From the NCBI GenBank assembly GCA_029210175.1, contig JARGPL010000027.1, forward strand, positions 62,001-126,000: DNA of 64,000 nucleotides. The letters run 5' to 3'. Position numbers and translations under genes: made by a program. Below are positions 17,130 to 26,580 of this stretch, in pieces. Each line of letters begins with the position of its first letter. Position 1 is the first letter of the stretch. Below the pieces are notes generated by a model that was not told the DNA's origin, ran no database searches, and saw only the letters and a list, made by a program, of their open reading frames with translations. The stretch comes from Minwuia sp. GTDB lineage: Bacteria; Pseudomonadota; Alphaproteobacteria; Minwuiales; Minwuiaceae.

Positions 17130-18773
17130 TCAGACAAACCCGTCGATCCGGTCCCTGGCACGATCTGCTTCCGCACGGTCGGTTTCAACGCCGTAACCCG
17201 CGCCGCCGCCAGTCTGCACGAACAGCAGGTCGCCCTTTTCCAGCGGCATGCTGATCTTTGACGGCAGATCGATGCGCGTATCTCCCCGCTGCACCCAGAC
17301 CGCAGCCTTCTGCCCCGGCGACCCGCCGAACAGACCCTCCGGCGCGATCTCGAACCGGTCGCCGTAGGCCGCGAACGTCACGTCGTCAGACGCGATCTCA
17401 TAGACGCGCTGGAACCCGAGGCCGCCCCGATGCCGACCGTCACCACCTGATCCAGCAATCAGGCTGTAGTCGCGGACGCGGAAGAACGGATAGGCCATGT
17501 CCTGCGCCTCGATGGGGATGTTGCCGCAGTTGGACAGCGGGCTGTCCACGGCATCACAGCCGTCATTGTCCGGGCCCGCGCCGTAACCGCCGCCAAAGAT
17601 CTCCAGATAGATGTTGTAGCCCCTTGGCCCCAGATGACTGAGGCAGCAGGCATAGGTGGTGTCATATCCGGTGGCGATGACACGCTCCGGCACCGCCTGC
17701 GCCAGTGCCTTCATCACCGCATTGAACACGCGATATGTGGGCAGCAGCCGCGCCCTGACCGGCGCCGGATAGATCGGGTTCAGGATCGACCCGTGTGGGG
17801 CGGAGATGGTCACCGCCCGTGCGCAACCGGTGTTGAACGGCAGATCGGCGGACGTCAGCGCCGACTTGATGACTGACAGCGCCGCACCGACGGTAGACGC
17901 AAAGGGGCTGTTGATGTTGACCTTCACCTGATCGCTGCTGCCGGCGAAGTCGACGGCAATGTCGGAGCCACTGACGGTGACCTTCGCCGCGATCTTCAGC
18001 GGGCCACTGCCCCTGCCGTCGTCGTCCAGGAAGTCCTCACCGTAATAGGTGCCATCCGGCACGGCCTGCAGGGCCGCGCGCATCCGGCGTTCCGCATAGT
18101 CGAGCATTTCGGTCATCGCGGTCTCGACCCTTGCCGCACCATGGCGCGCGCACAGGTCGCGCACCCGCTCGATCCCGATCTGGTTGGCGGCGAACTGCGC
18201 CTCGAAATCACCGATGGTATGGTCAGGCATGCGGATGTTGGCCCGCACCAGACGTTGCAGCGCGCCATCATTGCGCCAGTCGCGGTCCAGGTTCCAGCGC
18301 GACGGGGGGAAGATGATGCCTTCCTGATGCACGTCCGTTGCATCCGGGTTCAGGCCCGGCGCGCCGCCACCCAGATCGATGTGATGCGCCACGGTGGCGG
18401 AGAAGCCGATCAGCCGCCCCTCCACGAAGATGGGGGAGAACAGGAAGACGTCCGGCAGATGCTGGCCGCCGTTGTAGGGGTCGTTGGTGATGTAGAAATC
18501 ACCCTCCTTCAGATCGGCGGGCGGGGTGATCTTGGCGCAGGGCCCGAAGGTATGGGCGATGGAACCCAGTTGCAGCGGGATCAGTTCCGACTGCGCCACG
18601 ACCTTGCCGTGTGCGTCCAGAATGGCGGACGAACAGTCCTCCGCCTCCCGCACGATGGTGGAATGGGCAGAGCGGATCAGCTTCATCCCCATCTCGTGCG
18701 CTGCCGCGATCAGGGCCTGGGTGATGATCGCCTGGTCAACTGCTGAAACATTGTTGAAGGCTGTATCAGGCAT
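17130..18773 (-). CDS. hyuB: Hydantoinase B / oxoprolinase-type subunit
   Basis: A 547-residue HyuB-family subunit, which together with HyuA forms an ATP-dependent N-methylhydantoinase, 5-oxoprolinase or acetone-carboxylase-like enzyme. Family-typical segments include IITQALIAAAHEMGMKLIRSA, EAEDCSSAILD, ITNDPYNGGQHLPD and the late GGDGRHRGGLGFQR. The start at 18773 follows GAGGAGAAG and overlaps the end of hyuA by eight bases, indicating coupled translation. The MFS transporter divergent from hyuA may import the cyclic amide substrate (inference). The exact substrate cannot be read from the sequence. Confidence 0.9.
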   Translation of the reverse strand: MPDTAFNNVSAVDQAIITQALIAAAHEMGMKLIRSAHSTIVREAEDCSSAILDAHGKVVAQSELIPLQLGSIAHTFGPCAKITPPADLKEGDFYITNDPYNGGQHLPDVFLFSPIFVEGRLIGFSATVAHHIDLGGGAPGLNPDATDVHQEGIIFPPSRWNLDRDWRNDGALQRLVRANIRMPDHTIGDFEAQFAANQIGIERVRDLCARHGAARVETAMTEMLDYAERRMRAALQAVPDGTYYGEDFLDDDGRGSGPLKIAAKVTVSGSDIAVDFAGSSDQVKVNINSPFASTVGAALSVIKSALTSADLPFNTGCARAVTISAPHGSILNPIYPAPVRARLLPTYRVFNAVMKALAQAVPERVIATGYDTTYACCLSHLGPRGYNIYLEIFGGGYGAGPDNDGCDAVDSPLSNCGNIPIEAQDMAYPFFRVRDYSLIAGSGGDGRHRGGLGFQRVYEIASDDVTFAAYGDRFEIAPEGLFGGSPGQKAAVWVQRGDTRIDLPSKISMPLEKGDLLFVQTGGGAGYGVETDRAEADRARDRIDGFV

Positions 18774-20799
18774 TCTGCTTCTCCTCATCACGTCGCAGGA
18801 TCAGATTGTGGGCCGCATCGACGGCGCCCCGCCAGCCATCCGCCACAAGGATGGTCGACGTGCCATCTTCCACCAGCGCCGGGCCGGTGACCGGAACACC
18901 CTGCCCCGGTCGTGTGGTGCAGGGCGCACCCGTGTGCTGCGCACCATGTTCGTGGAAATCGGTGTGGTCCGCAATCTCGGTCACGGCTGCATCGCCGGAC
19001 AGGTCCGGTTGCACGCCGGGCGGCACGGAGGCACCGGCGCGGAAAGCGACGATCTCGATCGCCGATCCCCCGGCCTTGTCGAATTCGAAGACCCGGTGGT
19101 GCGCGGCCTCGAACAGGTCACGGATCGTGGCCGGCGCCAGATCCGCCGGGGCCCGGTCCCCCAGGTCGACCGGAATCTCGAACGCCTGCCCGACATAGCG
19201 CATGTCGAGGCCGAGTTTCAGTCCCACATCACCGTCCAGCCCCAGATCCCGCAGGTGCGCCGCCGCGGCCGCACCGACCTCGGCAATCACGCCGCGGATC
19301 TCGGCGGCATTGCCATCCTCCAGGCGCACCTGATGCGTCCGGCTCTCGAAATGCACGAAATCGGACGCGAGCAACCCATAGGCCGACAGCACGCCTGCAG
19401 CGGGCGGCACAAGCACGGTGTTGATGCCAAGATCCTCCGCCACCCGGCAGGCGAGCATCGGTCCCGCACCACCGAACGGCAGCAGGGCAAAGTCGCGCGG
19501 ATCGTGGCCGCGCTCCGTTGAAATGCGCTGGATGGCCCGGACAATATTGGCCTCCGCAACCCGGATTGCGGCGTCCGCAGCCTCCACCGGTGACAGGCCA
19601 AGCTGGTCCGCGACAGGCGCAATGACCGCCTTTGCCGCGGCCCGATCAAGCTGCATGCTGCCGCCCAGAAACGTCTCGGCCCGGATCGTGCCGCGCACCA
19701 GATGGCAGTCGGTGATGGTGGGGCGCTGGCCACCCCGGCCATAGCAGGCCGGTCCCGGATCAGCACCCGCCGATTCCGGCCCGACCCGCAGCAGGCCGCC
19801 GTCATCGATCCAGACCAGCGACCCGCCGCCGGCACCGACCGTCGCAATATCGATGACCGGCGTCTTGACCGGCAGGCCATCGATCTCCGTCGCCGCGGAC
19901 AGGTCAGGCTGCCCGTCCTGCACCAGGCAGACATCGGTGGAGGTGCCCCCCATGTCGAAGGTGATGATGTTGCCGAAGCCGGATCGCACGGCCTGCCGTG
20001 TCGCGCCGACGACCCCGGCTGCCGGGCCGGAAAACAGCGCCGTGATGGCAGAGCGCGCCATCCCCGCTGCTGGCAGACGGCCCCCGTTCGATTGCATGAC
20101 GGAAAACCGGCCCGTGTGGCCACGCCGGGTCAATTCGGCACCGAAACGCCCCAGGTAGGCGTCGATGACGGGCTGAACGTAGGCCGCAAGTGCGGTCGTG
20201 GATGCGCGTTCATATTCCCGGAACTCCCGGCAGACGTCCGACGACACGGTGACCTTCAGGTTCTGGAACCGTTTCCGCACCGCATCGGCCACCGCCTGTT
20301 CGTGCGCGGGCTCCACATAGGCGTTCAGCAGGCAGATCGCGACGGCACCATAGTCATCCTCCGCATCCAGCCGCTCCGCGATGCGGGTGAGCGTGGTTTC
20401 CACGTCCAGCGCATCAACCACCGCGCCGGTGGCATCAATCCGCTCCGGCGCTTCCACCACGTCGCGGCGGCGCACAACCGGTTCCGGTTTCCTGTAGAAG
20501 AGATCATAGATCTGTCGGCGATTGTGGCGCTGGATGAACAGGATATCGCGCGTCCCCTCGGTCACCACCATCAGCACCCGCGCGCCCTTGCGTTCCAGGA
20601 TCGCGTTGGTGGCAACGGTGGAGCCGTGCACCAGGTCATCCACCCGCGCCAGATCGATACCGGCACTGTCGATGGCGTTCAGCGCGCCTTCATCAGGCCG
20701 TGCCGGTGTCGATGGCACCTTGGTGACCAGCAACCGGCCATCATCACCAATCGCCACCAGATCCGTGAACGTTCCCCCGACCTCAACACCGACACGCAT
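18766..20799 (-). CDS. hyuA: Hydantoinase A / oxoprolinase-type subunit
   Basis: A 677-residue HyuA-family protein with an ASKHA-type ATP-binding fold. It starts MRVGVEVGGTFTDLVAIG, with the phosphate-binding GGTFTD at about 8-13. FDMGGTSTDVCL and GAGGGSLVWID are further nucleotide-site motifs, and PFGGAGPMLA is near the C-terminal third. It catalyses the ATP-driven step in opening hydantoins or 5-oxoproline together with HyuB. GGGGAAGAG precedes ATG 20799. It heads the hyuAB pair and is divergent from an MFS transporter. Confidence 0.92.
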   Translation of the reverse strand: MRVGVEVGGTFTDLVAIGDDGRLLVTKVPSTPARPDEGALNAIDSAGIDLARVDDLVHGSTVATNAILERKGARVLMVVTEGTRDILFIQRHNRRQIYDLFYRKPEPVVRRRDVVEAPERIDATGAVVDALDVETTLTRIAERLDAEDDYGAVAICLLNAYVEPAHEQAVADAVRKRFQNLKVTVSSDVCREFREYERASTTALAAYVQPVIDAYLGRFGAELTRRGHTGRFSVMQSNGGRLPAAGMARSAITALFSGPAAGVVGATRQAVRSGFGNIITFDMGGTSTDVCLVQDGQPDLSAATEIDGLPVKTPVIDIATVGAGGGSLVWIDDGGLLRVGPESAGADPGPACYGRGGQRPTITDCHLVRGTIRAETFLGGSMQLDRAAAKAVIAPVADQLGLSPVEAADAAIRVAEANIVRAIQRISTERGHDPRDFALLPFGGAGPMLACRVAEDLGINTVLVPPAAGVLSAYGLLASDFVHFESRTHQVRLEDGNAAEIRGVIAEVGAAAAAHLRDLGLDGDVGLKLGLDMRYVGQAFEIPVDLGDRAPADLAPATIRDLFEAAHHRVFEFDKAGGSAIEIVAFRAGASVPPGVQPDLSGDAAVTEIADHTDFHEHGAQHTGAPCTTRPGQGVPVTGPALVEDGTSTILVADGWRGAVDAAHNLILRRDEEKQNA

Positions 20800-20895
20800 G
20801 CACTCTTCCCCTCAGATGAATGCGCGAAGGGTAGAGTACCCGTTGGCGACATGGAAAGATGCGGCAGAGGGATTCGGCTGAAACAAGGGGTTGCC

Positions 20896-22092
20896 ATGCA
20901 CCGCGCGTGGGTGATCGTCATACTCTGTGCGCTCGTCGTCGGCTGCTGTCTCGGCCTCGCCCGTTTCGCGTTCGGCATGCTGTTGCCGGGCATCAGCGGC
21001 GATGTGGGACTGGACTATGCCCAGGGCGGTCTGCTGGGCACCAGTTACTTCATCGGCTATCTGGTGATGGTGGTCGGGGTGCCCCGGATCGTGCGGACCG
21101 CGGGACAGCGGCGGATGATCCTGGCCGGTCTGCTGGCCCTGATCATCGGCATGACAGGCATGGCCTTCACCAGCAGTTTCATCATGTTGCTGGCTCTCTA
21201 TACGCTCACCGGCATGGGCGCGGGCGGGGCCTATGTTCCGGCGATGAGCCTGGCATCCAGCTGGTTCGAGGCATCCCACAGGGGCCGTGCGGCAGGCACC
21301 ATGCTTGCCGGGGCCGGGATCGGCATCGTGCTGTCGGGGCTGCTGATCCCGGCGCTGCAACCCCACGCAGGCTTCGCCGGATGGCAGGTCGGGTGGCTGC
21401 TGTTCGCGCTGATCGCTGCCGTGACCCTGGTGCTGTGCAGTCTGGCACTGCGCGACCGCCCGTCAGAGCTTGGTCTGAGGCCCTATGGAATTCCCGCGCC
21501 TCCGCCGGTCACAGGCGGCCCGAAGCCGCGCAGGGGCTGGCTCATCCTGCTGCATCTGGGGGTCATATACAGCTGCTATGGCCTGACCTACATGACCTAC
21601 ACCACCTTCATCGTCACCGCGATGATCGATGAACGTGGCATGGACGCCGGACAGGCGGGGCTGTTCTGGAGCATTGCCGGTTTCTGTTCCATCTTCTCCG
21701 GCGCGCTGTTCGGCGGGCTGTCGGACCGGATCGGGCGACGGGGCGGTCTGATGGCCGCGTCGCTGGCGCAGGCCGTATCCTTCGCGCTGGTCGCGGGCGA
21801 TTTCGGGGAGGTGGCGCTTTACGGCTCCATCATCTGCTTCGGCATTTCTGCCTGGAGCATTCCGACGATCATGGCCGCCGCAGCGGGGGATCAGGTGGGT
21901 CCGGAGCGGGCCGCCGGCGCACTTGCCGCCATCACCCTGATGTTTGCCGCCGGCCAGGCGGCCGGCCCGGTCGGCGCCGGGGCGCTGGCCGAATGGACTG
22001 ACCACTTCGGACCCGGCTTTGCCGCATCTGCCGTCATCGCCCTGCTTGCGATTGCCCTGTCGGCGCTGCTGCCCGCAAGAGCCAGGGCTTAG
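20896..22092 (+). CDS. Major facilitator superfamily transporter
   Basis: A 398-residue 12-helix MFS permease. The first helix carries LGLARFAFGMLLP, resembling the YbfB/YjiJ-type MFS group, and the loop between helices 8 and 9 has GLSDRIGRRGG, an MFS motif-A variant. ATG at 20896 follows ACAAGGGG. The reading frame stays open far upstream, but that part lies antisense to hyuA and lacks transporter features, so it is excluded. It is divergent from hyuAB and therefore a candidate importer or exporter of a related nitrogenous compound; no substrate can be assigned. Confidence 0.9.
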   Translation: MHRAWVIVILCALVVGCCLGLARFAFGMLLPGISGDVGLDYAQGGLLGTSYFIGYLVMVVGVPRIVRTAGQRRMILAGLLALIIGMTGMAFTSSFIMLLALYTLTGMGAGGAYVPAMSLASSWFEASHRGRAAGTMLAGAGIGIVLSGLLIPALQPHAGFAGWQVGWLLFALIAAVTLVLCSLALRDRPSELGLRPYGIPAPPPVTGGPKPRRGWLILLHLGVIYSCYGLTYMTYTTFIVTAMIDERGMDAGQAGLFWSIAGFCSIFSGALFGGLSDRIGRRGGLMAASLAQAVSFALVAGDFGEVALYGSIICFGISAWSIPTIMAAAAGDQVGPERAAGALAAITLMFAAGQAAGPVGAGALAEWTDHFGPGFAASAVIALLAIALSALLPARARA

Positions 22093-22097
22093 CGGGA

Positions 22098-23039
22098 TCA
22101 GCCCCGCCGGGGTGGACGCCCCATGACGCGGCGGCCGAACAGGCTGGCCGTCAGGTCCCGCATCAGTCGGCAGGTCTTGCCCCGATCATCCAGGTAGGGG
22201 TTGATCTCGGCCAGGTCCACGGAGGTCACCAGACCACTGTCATGCAGCAGTTCCATGATCAGATGCGCCTCCCGAACCGTGGCCCCGCCGGGCACCGTGG
22301 TGCCAACGCCGGGGGCAATGTCGGGGTCGAGAAAATCCACATCCAGGCTGACATGCAGCAGCCCGCTGGCCGCGCGCACCCGGTCGATGAAGGCGCGGGT
22401 GAGACCGGCAAACCCGACCTCATCCACCGCCCGCATGTCATGGATGTCGATGTGGTTGGCCAGCACCAGGTCGTGTTCCGTCTCATCCACCGAGCGGATG
22501 CCCATCATGGTGACATTGCGCGGGTTCACCGGATGCTCCAGCGGCGCGCCATAGACCTCCGCTCCGTCGATGCCGCAGAACATCGCCACAGGCATGCCAT
22601 GGGTATGTCCGGATTCAGAGCTTTCCAGCGTGTTGAAATCGGCGTGGGCGTCGAGCCAGAGCACGAACAGTTCCCGCCCCTGCGTCGCGGCATGCCGGGC
22701 AATGCCTGCCACGGTACCGATGGCCAGACTGTGGTCACCCCCGACGAAGATCGGCGTCCAGCCCGCGTCCGCGATCTGGGTTGCGTGGCCCATCAGGCTG
22801 TCCGCCCAGGCTGCTGTCATGGCGATGTTGCGCCCGCGCCCGCGTTCCGGCACCTCACGGGCCAGCGGCGCAGGTTCGGCATTGCCGAAGTCGCGCACGT
22901 CATGGCCCAGGTCCGAAAGCGCCTCCCCCAGTCCGGCGATGCGCATGGCGTCCGGCCCCATCTGGCAGCCACGCAGGCTGGCCCCGGAATCGACCGGCGC
23001 CCCCAGAATGGCGATCTTGCGCGTCTGACTTTCAAGCAT
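22098..23039 (-). CDS. rocF: Arginase (ureohydrolase family)
   Basis: A 313-residue binuclear-manganese ureohydrolase converting arginine to ornithine and urea. Metal ligands are visible as His103 in GGDHS, Asp130/His132/Asp134 in DAHADFN and Asp233/Asp235 in LDVDFLDP. The opening [18 protein letters not shown] fits arginases better than agmatinases, although the family is broad. A GGAAG ribosome-binding site precedes ATG 23039. It ends five bases from the convergent MFS gene. No ornithine-metabolism genes are adjacent. Confidence 0.9.
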   Translation of the reverse strand: MLESQTRKIAILGAPVDSGASLRGCQMGPDAMRIAGLGEALSDLGHDVRDFGNAEPAPLAREVPERGRGRNIAMTAAWADSLMGHATQIADAGWTPIFVGGDHSLAIGTVAGIARHAATQGRELFVLWLDAHADFNTLESSESGHTHGMPVAMFCGIDGAEVYGAPLEHPVNPRNVTMMGIRSVDETEHDLVLANHIDIHDMRAVDEVGFAGLTRAFIDRVRAASGLLHVSLDVDFLDPDIAPGVGTTVPGGATVREAHLIMELLHDSGLVTSVDLAEINPYLDDRGKTCRLMRDLTASLFGRRVMGRPPRRG

Positions 23040-23065
23040 TTTGACGTACTTCCGGTCCTGAAACG

Positions 23066-23089
23066 AAAAAGGGGAGCCGTCGGCTCCCC
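23066..23089 (-). terminator. Rho-independent terminator after the cyclase-family gene
   Basis: Reading the minus strand, GGGGAGCCG / CGGCTCCCC forms a nine-pair inverted repeat directly followed by TTTTT. It lies 28 bases beyond the stop of the cyclase-family gene and before arginase, which points to separate transcription of the two genes. Confidence 0.85.
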
Positions 23090-23116
23090 TTCCCCGTAAC
23101 CCGAAAGCGGTCTCTC

Positions 23117-24079
23117 TTACCAGAGGGCCACCGGATTGATGATCATCTGCACCGTGCCCTTGATCCGGGCCTGGCCGAGCACGAACATGAACTCGGTCAC
23201 GCCTTCCTTTGCCAGACGACCCGTGTTCATGGTCTCCAGAATATAGATGCCATTCTTCTGCAACAAGGTGACATGGCCGTAGAACAGCTTGTCGCCATTT
23301 GCCGGGGGAACCGCATCAAGGCCCCAGGTATCGGAACCGACAGCCATGACATCCTGCGCGGCAAGGTAGACAGCGGCTTCGTTGTTCAGGCCCGGCTCAC
23401 CCGCAACCCAGGTCTGCGGTTCGGATTCCAGCTTGCCGTCGGTCCAGCCCGTGTGGAACAGGACCACGTCGCCGGTACGGATTTCCACGCCCTGCGCCTT
23501 GGCGGCCGCGCGGATGTCGGCAGAGCCGAAGGACTGACCGGCTTCCATGACCTCAACACCGAAATGCCTGGCCATGTTGATCAGCACACCACGACCCACC
23601 AGCGGCGGGATGTTGTGCACGCCAAGTTTCGTCAGGCCGGTCACCTGCGAGATTTCCTTGTCGGTGTTGCAGTTGTAGTACATCCCGTTCTCACCCAGAT
23701 GCCCGAGGCCATCGATCTGCGAGCCGATGCCGAACCAGAGCTGCGCGATGTCGTCATTGTAGATGGCTTCATAGCCGAACTGGGACAGACGGTTGCCACC
23801 GGCCTGGCCGGGCGAGACCACCTGCAGCATCAGGCCTCGCGGCGAGAACGCCGGGGTCGAGCTGTCGATCACGATGCCCAGCTCGTGCGAATTGCCGGTC
23901 TTGATCAGCTTGGATGCCATCATGACCTGCTTCGGTGTCACATGGTTGGCGGCACCGATCTGGTCATCCGCGCCCCACTTGGACGGCTTGCACTCGGATG
24001 CGGCATGGCTGCCCGCCATCGCAGTGCCGGCAGCGAACAGGGCAAGGCCCATGCTGGCTGCAATGACTGATTTCCTCAT
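23117..24079 (-). CDS. Exported cyclase-family (kynurenine formamidase-like) hydrolase
   Basis: A 320-residue metal-dependent hydrolase of the cyclase/kynurenine formamidase superfamily. A signal peptide (MRKSVIAASMGLALFAAGTAMA, cleaved near residue 22-24) sends it to the periplasm. The metal motif is GIGSQIDGLGHLG, the variant of HxGTHxDxxxH found in the larger cyclase-like members, and VLFHTGWTDG is the family's second conserved block. The substrate could be a cyclic amide or lactone. It has its own terminator and a GGAGGAGA ribosome-binding site. Periplasmic location separates it from true kynurenine formamidase. Confidence 0.83.
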   Translation of the reverse strand: MRKSVIAASMGLALFAAGTAMAGSHAASECKPSKWGADDQIGAANHVTPKQVMMASKLIKTGNSHELGIVIDSSTPAFSPRGLMLQVVSPGQAGGNRLSQFGYEAIYNDDIAQLWFGIGSQIDGLGHLGENGMYYNCNTDKEISQVTGLTKLGVHNIPPLVGRGVLINMARHFGVEVMEAGQSFGSADIRAAAKAQGVEIRTGDVVLFHTGWTDGKLESEPQTWVAGEPGLNNEAAVYLAAQDVMAVGSDTWGLDAVPPANGDKLFYGHVTLLQKNGIYILETMNTGRLAKEGVTEFMFVLGQARIKGTVQMIINPVALW

Positions 24080-24319
24080 GAATGTCTCCTCCGTTTCGTC
24101 CCCACAGGGCGGTCGTCATTCATGCGACCACTCCTCCCCGCCTGAACATGTCTCCGGCAGGGCAATCATTGTCAGGGGCAACAACCGGCATTGGCAAGCA
24201 ACAATTGCCGGGACGGAAAGCCCGCTGCTTGTTCGCAGACGCACGCCTTCACCGATTCCGTCGATGGGCCAAATGGTCTATCGTCGGCGCGATGCAGCGG
24301 ACTGGGGGAAGAGAGAACG

Positions 24320-25375
24320 ATGAATGATGAACCGGTAACACGGGGCCGAACCCATGTTTCAGCACGGCAGCAGAGCCTGCCGCAGGGCGCATTTCCGCGC
24401 GTTCGCATGCGCCGCACACGGGCGCAGGACTGGACCCGTCGCATGGTGTCGGAGCAGGTCCTGACGCCGGCGGATTTCATCTGGCCGCTGTTCGTGCATG
24501 AGGGATCGGGTGTCGAGGATGTCGACGCCATGCCCGGCGTGAAGCGTTACGATGTGGCCAGCCTGCCCCGGGCCGTGGCGGAGGCGGCAGATCTGGGCAT
24601 TCCGGCAATCGCGCTGTTTCCTGCCCTTGATACCGACAAGAAGAACGCGGAGGGGACGGAGGCGACCAACCCCGACAACGTCGTCTGTCGCGCCATTCGC
24701 GCCGTGAAGGCGGAGGTGCCGGAGATCGGCATCCTCTGCGACGCGGCGCTGGACCCCTTCACGTCCCACGGCCATGACGGCGTCATCCGTGACGACTACG
24801 TCACCAATGATGAAACGGTCGAGATCCTGGTACGCCAGTCGCTCAATCAGGTGGAAGCCGGGGCGGACATCATCTCCCCCTCCGACATGATGGACGGGCG
24901 CGTCGGTGCCATTCGCCAGGCGCTGGAGGCCGAAGGCCACGTCAACACGATGATCATGTCCTACGCCGCCAAGTATGCTTCCGCCTTCTATGGTCCGTTC
25001 CGGGATGCCATCGGCTCCCAAGCCAACCTGGGCAAGGCCAGCAAGGCCACCTATCAGATGAACCCGGCCAACGGGGACGAAGCCATGCGGGAAGTCGCCC
25101 TGGACATCGCCGAAGGCGCCGACATGGTGATGGTGAAGCCCGGCATGCCATACCTCGACCTCTGCCATCGCGTGAAGTCGACATTTGGCGTGCCGACCTT
25201 CGCCTATCAGGTGTCGGGGGAGTACGCGATGCTGCAGGCAGCGGCGGGCAACGGCTGGCTGGACCTGGAGCGGGTGATGCTGGAAAGCCTGCTCGGCTTC
25301 AAGCGCGCGGGCTGCGACGGCGTCCTGACCTATTTCGCCGTGGAAGCGGCGCGGAAACTGAAAGAGCTTGCCTGA
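24320..25375 (+). CDS. hemB: Porphobilinogen synthase (5-aminolevulinate dehydratase)
   Basis: A 351-residue HemB joining two 5-aminolevulinates to porphobilinogen in heme and corrin biosynthesis. The two active-site lysines are Lys218 (MSYAAKYASAFYGPFRDA context) and Schiff-base Lys273 (MVKPGMPYLD). The metal loop reads CDAALDPFTSHGHDG, aspartate-rich in place of the zinc-binding cysteines, as in other alphaproteobacterial magnesium/potassium-dependent HemB. The start at 24320 follows GGGGGAAGAGAG; an upstream in-frame ATG at 24191 would add a non-conserved tail. The CoA-transferase gene starts two bases after its stop, so the two may be co-transcribed. Confidence 0.95.
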   Translation: MNDEPVTRGRTHVSARQQSLPQGAFPRVRMRRTRAQDWTRRMVSEQVLTPADFIWPLFVHEGSGVEDVDAMPGVKRYDVASLPRAVAEAADLGIPAIALFPALDTDKKNAEGTEATNPDNVVCRAIRAVKAEVPEIGILCDAALDPFTSHGHDGVIRDDYVTNDETVEILVRQSLNQVEAGADIISPSDMMDGRVGAIRQALEAEGHVNTMIMSYAAKYASAFYGPFRDAIGSQANLGKASKATYQMNPANGDEAMREVALDIAEGADMVMVKPGMPYLDLCHRVKSTFGVPTFAYQVSGEYAMLQAAAGNGWLDLERVMLESLLGFKRAGCDGVLTYFAVEAARKLKELA

Positions 25376-25377
25376 CC

Positions 25378-26553
25378 ATGACACTTGCCCCCTCCGACCG
25401 CGGCGGCCCGCTCACCGGGATCACCGTCATCGACCTGACCCGCGTTCTCGCCGGCCCCTATTGCACCTTGATGCTGGCCGAACTCGGTGCCCGTGTGATC
25501 AAGGTGGAAGAACCGCAAGTCGGTGATATCAGCCGGTCCATCGGCCCGTTCCTGAACGGCAAGTCGGCCTATTTCATCAGCCTCAACCGCGACAAGGAAA
25601 GCATCGCCCTGAACCTGAAGGTGGATGCCGACCGCGCCATCTTCGAGCAGTTGCTGGATCAGGCGGATGTGCTGGTGGAGAACTATCGCCCCGGCACCAT
25701 GGAAAAGCTCGGGTATGGCTGGGACATGCTGGAAAAGCGCTGGCCATCCCTGGTCTTTGCGGCGGCGAGCGGCTTTGGCCAGACCGGTCCCTACGCCAAG
25801 CGACCGGCCTATGACATGGTCGTGCAAGGCATGGGCGGGGTGATGAGCCTGACCGGCCATCCCGGTGGTCCGCCAACCCGCGTCGGTTCGTCCATCGGCG
25901 ACCTCGCTGCCGGCATGTTCGCTGCAGCGGGCATCAATGCCGCGTTGTTCGAGCGGACCCGCACCGGGCGGGGTGCCATGGTGGATATCGGCATGCTCGA
26001 CTGTCAGGTCGCCCTGCTGGAAAACGCCATTGTCAGATATACGGCCACCGGCGAAGTGCCCGGCCCGCTGGGCGCGCGACACCCGTCCATCGCCCCGTTC
26101 GCGGCCTTCACCAGCGGCGACGGCCATATCATCGTCGCCTGCGGCACCAACAAGGCGTTCATCGACCTGGCTGAAGCGCTGGGTGCACCGGAACTGGGCA
26201 ACGACCCGCGCTTCGACACGCCAACGACCCGTGTCGAGAACGTGGAACAGCTGCAGGTGGTGCTCGACGCCCTGTTCGTGACGAAGACCACTGCCGAGTG
26301 GCTGACGATCCTGGAGGCCCGGGGCCTGCCCTGCGGCCCGATCAACAATGTGGCGCAGGTGATGGCGGACCCGCATGTGGCCGCCCGCAACATGATCGTC
26401 CACACCGAAGACCCGATCGCCGGGCATGTCCAGATGGGCGGCAACCCGATCAAGATTTCCGGGCACCCCGACGGCACCCTGCGCCGCCATGCGCCGAACC
26501 TGGACGAGAACCGGGACGCCCTGCTGGCAGAACTGGCCGCGCAGGCGAAGTAA
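25378..26553 (+). CDS. Family III CoA-transferase (CaiB/BaiF type)
   Basis: A 391-residue class III CoA-transferase moving CoA between carboxylic acids. The opening ITVIDLTRVLAGPYCT and RVIKVEEP are typical, and the catalytic aspartate is Asp175 in SSIGDLAAGM. CaiB itself activates carnitine and crotonobetaine, and other members act on formyl, succinyl or bile-acid groups. Its position directly upstream of a ProWV-like quaternary-amine ABC transporter makes a betaine- or carnitine-type acid an attractive but unproven substrate. It starts two bases after hemB. Confidence 0.9.
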   Translation: MTLAPSDRGGPLTGITVIDLTRVLAGPYCTLMLAELGARVIKVEEPQVGDISRSIGPFLNGKSAYFISLNRDKESIALNLKVDADRAIFEQLLDQADVLVENYRPGTMEKLGYGWDMLEKRWPSLVFAAASGFGQTGPYAKRPAYDMVVQGMGGVMSLTGHPGGPPTRVGSSIGDLAAGMFAAAGINAALFERTRTGRGAMVDIGMLDCQVALLENAIVRYTATGEVPGPLGARHPSIAPFAAFTSGDGHIIVACGTNKAFIDLAEALGAPELGNDPRFDTPTTRVENVEQLQVVLDALFVTKTTAEWLTILEARGLPCGPINNVAQVMADPHVAARNMIVHTEDPIAGHVQMGGNPIKISGHPDGTLRRHAPNLDENRDALLAELAAQAK

Positions 26554-26580
26554 CAGGACCATTAGGGGAAGGAACCCGTC

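Noticed and set aside
19702-20895. Upstream extension of the MFS frame to 796 residues
   Set aside because: The extra 398 codons are antisense to hyuA, rich in Arg/His/Gly and without membrane helices. ATG 20896 has a ribosome-binding site and begins helix 1.
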